64,000 bases of DNA from Rhodoblastus sp963713695 (GTDB taxonomy: Bacteria > Pseudomonadota > Alphaproteobacteria > Rhizobiales > Beijerinckiaceae), in the NCBI GenBank assembly GCA_963713695.1, contig CAVQMU010000003.1, positions 317,598 to 381,597 of the forward strand, read 5' to 3'. Shown here piece after piece: positions 48,448 to 57,152 of this stretch (positions within the stretch are counted from its first letter, which is position 1; every line of letters begins with the position of its first letter). Made by a program: the position numbers and the translations under genes. The notes under the pieces are model-generated. The model was not told the DNA's origin, did no database searches, and saw only the letters and a list, made by a program, of their open reading frames with translations.

Positions 48448-49092
48448 TTAGAATTTGAGGATGCATCCGCCCTCGAGCCAGCTTATTCCAAATAAGCCGG
48501 GATGCCATTGCACCGTGTCGATGCTTGACCCGATAGAAATTTTTCTGAGTTCCGAGCCTGTCAAAGGACAGCTTTTTGTCCCGCTATTTATTGGCGAGCG
48601 ATATTCCTTGGGCACAATGGCGATGGCGCAAGCCACTCCCCATTGATTTTTCAGGCAGCGGCCTGTCCTGGAGATTGGCGCCTCTATCGAGACCGCCCTA
48701 GACTGATCGCCAACAATGTTCATTGCCAAACCAGAAACTGCAATCGAGATAAATACAAATACCTCAGCTGCAACGAGTCTTAGCGCTCTATAATTGTCTA
48801 CAACCACACGTGTGCGAACATAGAACAGCACCATCATCAACATCACACAACATGTCATTGCAAAAAAATAAAATAAAGCGATATAGTTCACATATATTAT
48901 TAAATATAAATATCCAATTGCGGCCACTACGGAGAATAAAACAATCTGAACTATCGAAATAATTTCCAACAGTCCCCGCGAGGGGCGCGAGACGCGCCCG
49001 TCCTCATTGGCGATGGAAAGGAATGGCGCATCTGGCGTCGCGGGAAGCTCGCCTTTAGCGATCTTCAGGTTCCTTCGGCCAAACTCTTTCAT
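48448..49092 (-). CDS. Membrane protein of unknown function
   Basis: The 214-residue product has three predicted membrane helices (about residues 45-68, 69-92, 107-127) and a C-terminal soluble part with Cys in GRCLKN, VACAIA, KSCPLT and GGCILKF. The middle of the gene (48740-48960) is clearly more AT-rich than its surroundings, which hints at acquisition by transfer. No family is recognised. The start MKEFGRR (49090-49092) is chosen over MGVALVV seven codons earlier; either is possible. Confidence 0.55.
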   Translation of the reverse strand: MKEFGRRNLKIAKGELPATPDAPFLSIANEDGRVSRPSRGLLEIISIVQIVLFSVVAAIGYLYLIIYVNYIALFYFFAMTCCVMLMMVLFYVRTRVVVDNYRALRLVAAEVFVFISIAVSGLAMNIVGDQSRAVSIEAPISRTGRCLKNQWGVACAIAIVPKEYRSPINSGTKSCPLTGSELRKISIGSSIDTVQWHPGLFGISWLEGGCILKF

Positions 49093-49145
49093 GACCACCA
49101 AAGCCACTCCCATGCGGATCTAAAAGCCGGCGAATTGAGGCCGGA

Positions 49146-49763
49146 TCACCCCTGATGCGCGAGCGTCTTGATCGCCAGGCGCATCAGGTCCATCGAATTC
49201 TTCGCCCGCAATTTCTGTTTGAGCGCGGTGCAATTGTTCGCCACCGTCTTGTAGGAAACGTTCAGCCTGTCGGCGATGGCCGTCATGGTCTCCCCGGCCG
49301 CAAGCAGCCGCAGGATTTCAAGCTCCCGCGCCGAAAGCTGGGCGAACGCGTCGGCCGGGCGGGCGAAGGCGAGTTTTTGCGCCAGCCCCGCCGGCAGGTA
49401 GACGCCGCCTTCCGCCACCTGCCGCAACGCGCCGGCGAAAAACCTGGGATCGTCGTTCTTGGCGACATAGCCTTTCGCGCCGGCCTCGATGGCGCGGGCG
49501 GCGAAGGCGGGATCGTCGTTCATGCTGAAGATCACCACGCGCGCCTGGGGATCGTGGCGAAGGATGCGGCGGGTCAGGTCGAAGCCCGAGAGGCCCGGCA
49601 GGTTGATGTCGATCACCGCCACGTCGGGCCGCGATTCGGCATAGGCGGCGAAGCCTGATTCGGCGTCGGCGGCCTCGGCGACCGCGATATCGGCTTCGCC
49701 GGCCAGCAGCGCCCGGCAGCCGGAAATGACGATCGGATGGTCGTCGACGATGAGAACGCGCAA
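49146..49763 (-). CDS. LuxR/NarL-family response regulator
   Basis: The product begins LRVLIVDDHPIVISGC, with the phospho-acceptor Asp in VAVIDINLPGLSGFD, switch Ser in VIFSMND and Lys in GYVAKNDD. It ends in a LuxR helix-turn-helix with ELEILRLLAAGETMTAIADR. I chose TTG 49761-49763, with GGAAAGG upstream, giving 205 residues; another TTG at 49820 would add 19. It is divergent from the NarL-type kinase gene at 49883, its likely partner. Confidence 0.82.
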   Translation of the reverse strand: MRVLIVDDHPIVISGCRALLAGEADIAVAEAADAESGFAAYAESRPDVAVIDINLPGLSGFDLTRRILRHDPQARVVIFSMNDDPAFAARAIEAGAKGYVAKNDDPRFFAGALRQVAEGGVYLPAGLAQKLAFARPADAFAQLSARELEILRLLAAGETMTAIADRLNVSYKTVANNCTALKQKLRAKNSMDLMRLAIKTLAHQG

Positions 49764-49882
49764 ATTCAGGACCTTTCCGCCACGCCGCGCGACTATGCGG
49801 CGCCGCGTCCGCGCGGACAAGCCGAGGCCCGCTTGACTCCTGCGCGGCGGGCCGGACCCTTGCGTTTCCAGGGGAGGCGCCC

Positions 49883-51222
49883 ATGCGGCCGCATCGCGGT
49901 CTGTCGTTGAAGGCGCGGATCGATATTCTGTTCGGTCTGGTGCTGTTTCTTGGGCTGGCCGCCGATCTCGGCCGGCTGATCGCCGACGCGCGGCCGCGCG
50001 TGCAGGCGGAAGACGAGGCCATGACCCGCATCTCCCGCGATTTCGCCGAAGCGGCCCTGGCCAATCTCAGGGATTTGCCCGATCCGGAACAGGGGCTGCG
50101 CCAGACCCTGGCCGGCCTCGACCATCTGCGTCATGTCCGCATCGGCTTCCTGAAAAACGGCGATGACGTTTCCGCCGCCTTTTCCGGGACAGGAACGGGC
50201 GAGCGCGCCCCCGAATGGTTCGCAAACCTCATCGGCGCGCGGCCGAGGTTCATCTTCCTGCCCGCCGTGGCGAGGGATCGCCAGCTCGGCCGCATCGTCA
50301 TCGCCAGCGATCCCACCGACGAAATCGCCGAGGTCTGGACGGCGGCGAAAAGCCTCGCCCTGACCGGCGCGCCGCGGTGCTGGCCGCCTTGACCGGCGCA
50401 AGCCTGCTGCTCGGGCGCACGCTGCGACCGCTCGACGATTATGGCGCGGCGCTCGGCCGGCTGCGCGACGGCGATTTTTCGGCGCGGGCGGAGCCGGCGG
50501 GTTCGCCGGAGTTCATCGACATCGGCGAGAAGATCAACGCGCTGGCGCGGGCGCTGGAAAATCTGCGCGCCGACAACCGCGAGCTGATCCAGAAGCTGAT
50601 CGACGTTCAGGACGACGAGCGCCGCGCGATCGCGCATGAGCTGCATGACGAAATCGGCCCGCACCTGTTCGCGCTGCGCGCCAACGCCACGGTGCTGCAG
50701 GCCAACCTGCGCCAGCAGGGCGCGGAAAAGCAGGCGACGCTGGCCGGCGCGATTTGCGCGCAGGTCGAGGCGCTGCAGGGCCAGAACAAGCGCATCCTGC
50801 GGAAACTCTGGCCGGCGGCGCTGGAGGATCTCGGCCTGGCCGAAGCCCTGCGCATTCTCGTCCAAGGGTTTGAGGCCGCGCAACCGAAAGTGGCGATCGC
50901 CATGCGCCTGCCGGACGATCTCGCCGCCTGCGGCCCGCGCGAAAAACTGGCGCTCTACCGGCTGGCGCAGGAGGCCCTGACCAATGTCTTCCGCCACGCC
51001 CATGCGACCAGGGTCGAGATCGAAATGGCCTATGAGACAGCCAACGAAATTCGCGCCAGCATCAGCGACGACGGCCTGGGGATCACCGAGGACGCGCAGC
51101 CCGGCCTCGGCCTGACCGGCATGCGCGAGCGCGTGCGCAGCCTCGGCGGACGCTTCGCTTTCGCCGCAGCGCCGGGCGGCGGCGCGCTGATCGAAGCCTT
51201 CATCCCGATCGAGGGCCGATAA
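49883..51222 (+). CDS. Sensor histidine kinase, NarL/HisKA_3 type (one frameshift)
   Basis: The N-terminal half has a membrane helix (ILFGLVLFLGLAADL), a periplasmic region and a second helix near the break. The second half has a HAMP-like linker, the phospho-acceptor segment AHELHDEIGPHLFAL and an HATPase domain with NVFRHAHA and DDGLGI. The frame changes near 50372 by one apparently missing base in GGCGCGCCGCGG. Restoring it gives about 446 residues, typical of such kinases. It is divergent from the LuxR regulator at 49146. Confidence 0.8.
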
Positions 51223-51243
51223 TTCCGGTGAAACGCGTTGACA

Positions 51244-51278
51244 CTCTGAAACGCAGAGTTTAACTCTGCGTTTCAGAG
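51244..51278. promoter_or_regulatory. Perfect palindrome with 17-bp arms upstream of DUF1835 gene
   Basis: CTCTGAAACGCAGAGTT (51244-51260) and AACTCTGCGTTTCAGAG (51262-51278) are perfect inverted copies around a single T. Each arm contains its own smaller palindrome CTCTG AAACG CAGAG, so the site looks like two adjacent operators. It ends 27 bp before the ATG of the DUF1835 gene, whose operon encodes a winged-helix regulator. It could also act as a terminator for the kinase gene. Confidence 0.6.
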
Positions 51279-51305
51279 TTCTCCTCGATTTGCGGTCGCG
51301 CGAAG

Positions 51306-52325
51306 ATGGACCTTCACATCACCAACGGCGACGGCGCGGCGAACCTTCTCAAGGCCAGCGGCATCGCCGGGGACGTGCTCGTGTGGCGAGATCCCATGCA
51401 TCACGGGCCCTTCCCGGCAAACCTCGATCTCGACGCCGCCAGCGATCTGCGGGCGCGCTATCTCGCGGGAGTTGCAGCGGGGTCATATGAAGACGCCGCG
51501 CGAAACTTCCGACTGAGGAACGACCATCTGAAGGCGGCGCTCAATTATTCCGCGGTCATTCTGTGGTTCGAGCACGATCTCTTGGACCAGCTTCAGATTT
51601 TGCAGCTCCTGGACTGGTTTTCCGGCGCGAAAATGGGAGCGACCAAGCTTTCGCTCATCTGCATCGACAGTTTTCCGGGGATAGAACCGTTTCGGGGGCT
51701 TGGGCAATTACACAAGGATCAGATCGCCGGGCTTCGCGCGACGCGCCAGCCGGTCACCACAGCGCAGTTTGATCTGGCCGTCGCCGGGTGGGCGGCGTTT
51801 CGCGAACCGGCCCCGACGCCCCTGGAAGCTTTTCTGGCGCGCGACCTGAAACCGCTTCCCTTCCTGCATGCGGCGCTCGCGCGCCATCTCGAGGAATTTC
51901 CCTGGACCCTCGACGGCCTGACCCGCAGCGAGCGCCAGCTGCTGGCGCTCGTCCGCCAAGGCGTTCACGCACCGGGAAAACTGTTCGCGGCGAACATGGG
52001 CCTGGAGACGGCGCTGTTTGCTGGGGATTGGCGAACCTTCGAACACATCGCCGACCTTTGCAACGCGCGCACGCCGTTACTGCGCTGCGCGCCCGGGGGA
52101 CCATTCCGCCATCCGCCGGTCGCGCAGATTTCGCGCGCGGAATTTTTGCAGCAGCGTCTCGCGGTGACCGGCGCAGGCGAGGAGGTCCTGGCGCTGCGGC
52201 TGAACGCATCCGCGCTGATGGATCGCGACGCGTGGCTGGGCGGCGTGCATCTTTCGAGCGGCCGACCGATGTGGATGTGGGACCCGGCGCAGCGCAGACG
52301 CGTCTTGCGGCCGTTGAGCCAATGA
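51306..52325 (+). CDS. DUF1835 domain-containing protein
   Basis: The 339-residue product opens with LHITNGDGAANLLKASGI and has VWRDPMHHGPFP and VILWFEHDLLDQLQILQLL, a pattern matching DUF1835. No enzyme activity is known to me. The C-terminal part has a short helical region after a stretch ending in VLALRLNAS. The stop overlaps the ATG of the winged-helix gene (ATGA), so the two are translated together. The large palindrome at 51244 is the likely control site. Confidence 0.75.
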   Translation: MDLHITNGDGAANLLKASGIAGDVLVWRDPMHHGPFPANLDLDAASDLRARYLAGVAAGSYEDAARNFRLRNDHLKAALNYSAVILWFEHDLLDQLQILQLLDWFSGAKMGATKLSLICIDSFPGIEPFRGLGQLHKDQIAGLRATRQPVTTAQFDLAVAGWAAFREPAPTPLEAFLARDLKPLPFLHAALARHLEEFPWTLDGLTRSERQLLALVRQGVHAPGKLFAANMGLETALFAGDWRTFEHIADLCNARTPLLRCAPGGPFRHPPVAQISRAEFLQQRLAVTGAGEEVLALRLNASALMDRDAWLGGVHLSSGRPMWMWDPAQRRRVLRPLSQ

Positions 52326-52621
52326 TCGACTTGCCGAAGCTGGACCCCATTCTTCACCAGACGGTGCGGACCCGCCTCGCCATTGTCTTGAGCAAGGGGC
52401 CGGCGAGCTTTTCGGAGTTGAAAGCCGCATTGGGTCTCACGGACGGAAATCTCGACGCGCATCTGCGAAAATTCAGCGCAGCGGGATATCTGCACAGCGA
52501 GATGGTCGTCGAGGGCCGCGTCCGAACCGATTACAGCCTTTCCCCCAGCGGCGCCCAGGCGTTGTCGGCGTATCTCCGTGACTTGAACCGTCTGATCGAA
52601 GCGTGCAGCTTCGGGAAATGA
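52322..52621 (+). CDS. Winged-helix transcriptional regulator (HTH_34/MarR-like)
   Basis: The 99-residue product is one winged-helix domain: TRLAIVLSKGPASFSELKAA, GLTDGNLDAHLRKFSAAGY and a wing with RTDYSLSPSGAQAL. Single-domain proteins of this type usually repress their own operon. It overlaps the DUF1835 gene by ATGA, and the palindrome upstream of that gene is a natural candidate operator. Confidence 0.82.
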   Translation: MIDLPKLDPILHQTVRTRLAIVLSKGPASFSELKAALGLTDGNLDAHLRKFSAAGYLHSEMVVEGRVRTDYSLSPSGAQALSAYLRDLNRLIEACSFGK

Positions 52622-52662
52622 ACGGGCCAATCGTCGCAGGTTCCCCTACTGTTGCCGGACTT

Positions 52663-53628
52663 TTAGAGGGGCCGCTCCCGCGCCTCCCGTCGCCAGGCGC
52701 CGGGCGCTACGCCGAAGCATCGCTTGAAGGCGCGCTGGAAGGCCGCCGGGGAGGCGTAGCCGACTTCGTCGGCGATCGCCTCGAGGCTGCGGCCGCTGTC
52801 GCTCAGTCGCTGCGCCGCCTGGTGCAAGCGCAGACGGGTGAGGTAATGCATGGGCGCCTCGCCGATGACCGTCTTGAAGCGCTCCGCCAGGAGCGAGCGG
52901 GAACAGGCCGCCCGCTCCGCCAGCGCCTCCACGGTCCATTCCACCCGGGCGGCCTCATGCATCAGCTTCAGGGCCTTGCCGACCAGCGGATCGCGCAGTC
53001 CCGCCAGCCAGCCGGTGGCGTCGTCCGGCAGATCGCGCATGTGCCCGCGCAGGCTCTCGAGGAACATCAGCTCCGCCAATCGCACGCGCAGGCTGCCGGC
53101 GCCGGGCGAGTTGCCCAGCGCTTCATCGACGGCGTAACGGACCATGAGTTGCGCGCCACTGCTGAGCGTGGTCACGAACATTGGCGGCAAGGCTGAGAAC
53201 AGCGGCGAGAAGGCGCGGCGATCGCAGCCCAGGAAGCCGCACAGCACTTCGGTGCGGGGAGCCTCCCCGGTGCGGAAGCGCAGTTCGCGCAGTTCGAGTG
53301 GCGAACGCTTGCCCAGCACGTCGCGGAAGGACTGAGGGCTTTCATCGCAGTGGTCGCCGAGCTGGTGCAGCTGTCCGTGTGGCAGTACGACGGCGTCCCC
53401 CGGCCGCGCCAGCGACCATGGCCGCGGCGGGCAGCGCAGCCAGCATTCGCCACTCAAAAACACATGGAAGGCCACCAGGTGGTTGGTTCCCCGCGGCAAG
53501 GCCTGCGCGAAGTCCTCCAGCGTCGGCGCCGCGGAGACGCACCACGGCCCGTCCACCGCGATGCGGAAGATAACCGCGCCGGTGAGCCGCACCATCGAGA
53601 GCGCATCCGATAGCAGATCCGGTTCCAT
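52663..53628 (-). CDS. AraC-family transcriptional regulator with cupin N-domain
   Basis: The 321-residue product has an AraC-binding/cupin_6-type N-domain (PWCVSAAPTLEDF, FHVFLSGECWLR, GDAVVLPHG) and two C-terminal helix-turn-helix units (VEALAERAACSRSLLAERFK; EAIADEVGYASPAAFQRAFK). The start MEPDLLS (53626-53628) follows GGAGGATT. It is divergent from mddA-osmC, with about 110 bp between, and is the obvious regulator of that pair. Confidence 0.88.
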   Translation of the reverse strand: MEPDLLSDALSMVRLTGAVIFRIAVDGPWCVSAAPTLEDFAQALPRGTNHLVAFHVFLSGECWLRCPPRPWSLARPGDAVVLPHGQLHQLGDHCDESPQSFRDVLGKRSPLELRELRFRTGEAPRTEVLCGFLGCDRRAFSPLFSALPPMFVTTLSSGAQLMVRYAVDEALGNSPGAGSLRVRLAELMFLESLRGHMRDLPDDATGWLAGLRDPLVGKALKLMHEAARVEWTVEALAERAACSRSLLAERFKTVIGEAPMHYLTRLRLHQAAQRLSDSGRSLEAIADEVGYASPAAFQRAFKRCFGVAPGAWRREARERPL

Positions 53629-53740
53629 CTCCGAATCCTCCCTGCGGAGTTCTGGAGCATAGATCGCGGAGTATAGGTCATTGCCGGCGCGACGCCAGAG
53701 CGCACAATCGAAATCATTTCCACTTTCACGGGAGGGTGAC

Positions 53741-54520
53741 ATGACACGAATCGCCGGACTGTTCTATGGCGTCTTGTCCTACGCAATGTTCCTTGTGAGC
53801 TTCCTGTACGCGATAGCGTTCGTCGCCGATCTCCGGGCGCCGCGCACCATCGACCATGGTCCGTCAGCGCCGCCGGCGACTGCGGTGATGATCGACTTGG
53901 TCCTGCTCGGCATCTTCGCCGTGCAGCACAGCGGCATGGCGCGCCGGGGCTTCAAGCGCTGGCTGACCCGATGGGCGCCCGCGCCGCTGGAGCGCAGCAC
54001 GTTTGTGCTGCTGTCCAGCGCGGCTCTGCTCCTGGTCTTCTGGCAGTGGCGGCCGATCGACGCCGTGATCTGGAGCGTGGAGTCTCCGCTGGCCGCCGGA
54101 GCGCTCCATGCCGTCACCGCCGCGGGCTGGCTGTTGGTGCTGACCGGCACCCTCGTCATCAGCCACTTCGACCTGTTCGGACTGCGCCAGGTGTGGCTGA
54201 ATCTGCGCGGCCAGCCCTATGCGCCGCTGCATTTTCAGGAGCGGCTGCACTACCGGGTGATCCGCCACCCGCTGATGCTCGGCTTCATCATCGCCTTCTG
54301 GGCCACGCCGCACATGACGGCCGGCCACCTGCTGTTTGCCGTGGCGACCACCGGCTACATCCTGTTGGCGCTGCGCCTGGAGGAGTGCGACCTGATCGCG
54401 GCCCACGGCGACGAATACCTGCGCTACCGGGAGCGCGTGCCGCTGCTGCTGCCCTGGCCACGGTCGCTTACGCGCCAGTCGCATCATCCACTCCAACACT
54501 CCACAGGAGACAAGCCATGA
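53741..54520 (+). CDS. mddA: Methanethiol S-methyltransferase-like membrane protein
   Basis: The 259-residue product has about five membrane helices and matches MddA/NnrU-like methyltransferases: VQHSGMARRGFKRWLTRW, FWQWRP, FDLFGLRQVWLNLRGQPY, HYRVIRHPLMLGFIIAFWAT and an end with LRLEECDLIAAHGDEYLRYR. MddA methylates methanethiol with SAM to dimethyl sulfide. It overlaps osmC by ATGA and faces an AraC regulator. GGAGGGTGAC lies right before the ATG. Substrate is inferred from the pattern. Confidence 0.82.
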   Translation: MTRIAGLFYGVLSYAMFLVSFLYAIAFVADLRAPRTIDHGPSAPPATAVMIDLVLLGIFAVQHSGMARRGFKRWLTRWAPAPLERSTFVLLSSAALLLVFWQWRPIDAVIWSVESPLAAGALHAVTAAGWLLVLTGTLVISHFDLFGLRQVWLNLRGQPYAPLHFQERLHYRVIRHPLMLGFIIAFWATPHMTAGHLLFAVATTGYILLALRLEECDLIAAHGDEYLRYRERVPLLLPWPRSLTRQSHHPLQHSTGDKP

Positions 54521-55068
54521 GCGCCGAAGTCGTCGCACGCCAAACCCGTTTGCAACAACGCTACCGCGAGGCTCCGCAAGAGGCGCTTGTCATCGAGCGC
54601 GCCCGCACCACGGACGGCGTCCTCCATGATCCATTCCACGGCCATGTCGTCATCGGCGATGGCGACCCCTGCGGCGTCCAGGAGCAGGGGTTCGAATTCG
54701 GGATCCACTCAGCGGTTGGAGGCGATCACGACCTGCCCAATCCGGGGCATCTGCTGGCGGGAGCGCTCGCCGCCTGCATGGACGCCACACTGCGCATGTT
54801 GGCCGAACGTTTTGGAGTCCGGCTCGCAGCGCTTGAAGTGGCGGTGGACGCCCACGTCGACGCCCGCGGCGCCTTGATGGTCAGCGCCGAGGCGCCAGTC
54901 GGCTTCAAGAAAATGCTTTGCCGCGTTACACTCCAGCCGGCAGAAGGCGCTCCGCACGCGGCGATCGAGCGTCTGCTGGCCGCGACAGAACGCTGCTGCA
55001 TCAATTTCCAGACTCTGCAAAATGGCGTGCCCATAACCATGAGCCTATCCGTCCTCGAAAGCGCATGA
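54517..55068 (+). CDS. OsmC-family protein
   Basis: The 183-residue product matches OsmC/Ohr proteins: GGDHDLPNPGHLLAGALAAC with the first reactive Cys, and ATERCCINFQTL with the second. Such proteins reduce organic hydroperoxides or handle thiols. The start overlaps the mddA stop (ATGA), and AGGAGA lies upstream, so the two genes form a coupled pair. Context suggests a role in thiol or volatile-sulfur handling. Confidence 0.85.
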   Translation: MSAEVVARQTRLQQRYREAPQEALVIERARTTDGVLHDPFHGHVVIGDGDPCGVQEQGFEFGIHSAVGGDHDLPNPGHLLAGALAACMDATLRMLAERFGVRLAALEVAVDAHVDARGALMVSAEAPVGFKKMLCRVTLQPAEGAPHAAIERLLAATERCCINFQTLQNGVPITMSLSVLESA

Positions 55069-55105
55069 TCCCGAAAAGCAGCGATCGGTTTTCGGTGCGG
55101 TCACC
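55060..55105. repeat. Interspersed repeat fragment
   Basis: GCGCATGATCCCGAAAAGCA and the following CGGTTTTCGG belong to a repeat type common in Hyphomicrobiales intergenic DNA. It begins inside the last codons of the OsmC-family gene. Confidence 0.5.
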
Positions 55106-55127
55106 CTGGAACATCGATTCTGGAGCA

Positions 55128-55162
55128 GGCGGCGTCTCGACAGAAACGCCGCCGTTTCGTTA
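55128..55162 (+). terminator. Probable terminator after mddA-osmC
   Basis: GGCGGCGT (55128-55135) and ACGCCGCC (55146-55153) form an 8-bp stem with a 10-base loop, followed by GTTTCGTT. The T run is imperfect. It lies between convergent osmC and the metalloprotease gene. Confidence 0.6.
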
Positions 55163-55188
55163 AAAGGCGCTGCTCAAGGCGCGCGAAA

Positions 55189-56951
55189 TCACGCCGCGCA
55201 TTGCGCCGGACAGGGCAGCGCCGCGCGGTCGGAGGCGCGGCGCAGTTCGATCCGCGCCTTCGATAAATCGACCCCCTTCGGCGCCTGGAACTGAAAGGCG
55301 TGCCGACCACAACCAAGACCCGCATCCCTGAGATCGGCGCGGAACCGGTTCGCCAGCACGCGGCCGATCACGCAGCCGTCGGCGACAACATGCAGGCAGA
55401 CAGGATTTTGCAGATCGCCCATGTCCTGCGCCCAGCCCCAAAGCGCATCCGAACTCAAGCCCTCGACCCAGCCGCGCAATTCGCCCGGCGTCAAAGGCGA
55501 GACGATCCCTGCGCGCGCCGCGATTTTTTGGCGCGCCGCCTCGATCTCGAAACCTTCGTCGCGCCGCGGCGCGAAAGATGGCGTGCGCCTCTTGCGGCCG
55601 CCTTCCGGATAGAGCGCGAAATAATCCGCGACATTCTGGAACATCGCCCTGGAGTTGTTGTCGATAAAGGTTTCGGCCTGCGCGCCTTCCGCGAAAATCA
55701 CGTCGTGATCGAACAGCTCGATGTGAAAATAATCGACGCGCTCGACCGCCTCGGCCTGGAAGATGCTCACGCCGTTGACGAGGTCTTTCGCTTCGATCAG
55801 CACGCCCTCAAGGTAGAGTGCATGATGCGGCGACACCCACAGGTCGCGGGCGGGGACATTCTCGTCCAGGGCGCCGGCGCGAATGCGGATCGGCAAGAGG
55901 TTTCGCGCGACGAAGCGGCCATCAAAGCAACGCACGCCTATCCATTTGATCGGCTTCTCGCGGCCTGAAACGGTCGTCACGAGATCGCCGATGCGCAGGT
56001 CCTCCACCGGGACCTCGCCGCCTCCGGCGAGAATGCGCGTTCCCCTGAGGTAGCAAGCCATATCGTACCCGAGGACGTTCATTTCCGCGAGATCTGTGGC
56101 CGAAACCGGACTGAGCGTGTTGTTGTAATTGGAGCCGAAGGCATCGCCTTCGACCGAAGGCGCCCAGTCGCCGACGTCGGCGCCGTTCGCCACATCCGCC
56201 GGGGTGTCGTAAGGCAGCGTGACCGTGGTTCCGTTGTACGAAAAATACGATTGGTTGCTGGCGCTGTAGCCGGCTGCGAAAGGTTCGTCGCGCGCGGCGA
56301 CCGCCGAGCCCGGCGCGGCGGGATTGGCGACGGAGCCCGTGGCGGCCGTGTAGCGAAAAAGGTCAAGCGGCGTATAGTCCTGGCCGCCATTCGCGAGGTC
56401 CCGCCCTCCGTAAGCTTCGCGTCCAAGAACCTCGGAGATCTCATGCTCGAGGGCGGCGACCGGGTCGTGGTCGCTGAATGCAAGGGTCTGGCCGGGCCAA
56501 ACATAGGGAGTTGATGAGTTGAGGCCAACATCTCCGCCATCGACCGTGGTGGTCTTGTCGATTCCCAGCGCCGCCGCCTCGGCCGTGCTGACATAAAATG
56601 TGCCGGCCCCTTTTGTCGGATCGCTGGCGGGCAGGGATGCGACGGCCGCCGTCTGCACCGCGGACGTGACGTCGGTCGCCTGCAACGCTGACAGCATTTG
56701 GGAATAGGAAACCTCGGTCAGACCATAGCTGCTTTCGCCAACGCCTTCTTTGGCAGTGTTCAGCATTATGCCGGTTGTCGGGACCTCGCCCCAGCCAAAG
56801 GTTATGGTGACGGTGATCGGATTGAGGATCTTCTGTTCCCAATAGCTGACAGCGTCTTGAACTGCCGTCGTATATTCGGTGTACAAGGTGGAATCGACGA
56901 TTGCAGCGATGTGACGCTGGAGTCGTATTCGGCATTGATCGTCAAACCCAT
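55189..56951 (-). CDS. NF038122-like metalloprotease with Hint_2 domain and shared C-terminal module (one frameshift)
   Basis: The corrected product is about 587 residues. The N-terminus MGLTINAEYDSS lies in a different frame from the rest because of an apparent one-base loss near 56913. The first half resembles NF038122 metalloproteases, with the zinc-site helix ALEHEISEVLGR near residue 168. The Hint_2 domain begins near residue 297 (ACYLRGTRIL) and includes SPHHALYLEG. The C-terminal module (GWVEGLSSDALWGWAQD... to CPAQCAA) is a paralogue of that in the giant exoprotein. No signal peptide is seen, so type I-like export is likely. AGAGGA lies before the ATG. Confidence 0.82.
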
Positions 56952-57152
56952 CGAATCATCCTCTCGCCAAGCCGTCAGCTCTCGACTCATTGATACAGAT
57001 ACTGTTTGATACTAGCTTAATTCCCTTGCGCTGCAAGGTTTGACCCAGGGGAATGGCTTCGTCGCAATTCAAGTTTGCGTGAAAAAGGGAGGGCCGCGAT
57101 CTCCCGGAATTGGCTGGCGTCCCGGTTTCGTCCAACCCTCTCAAATACATGC

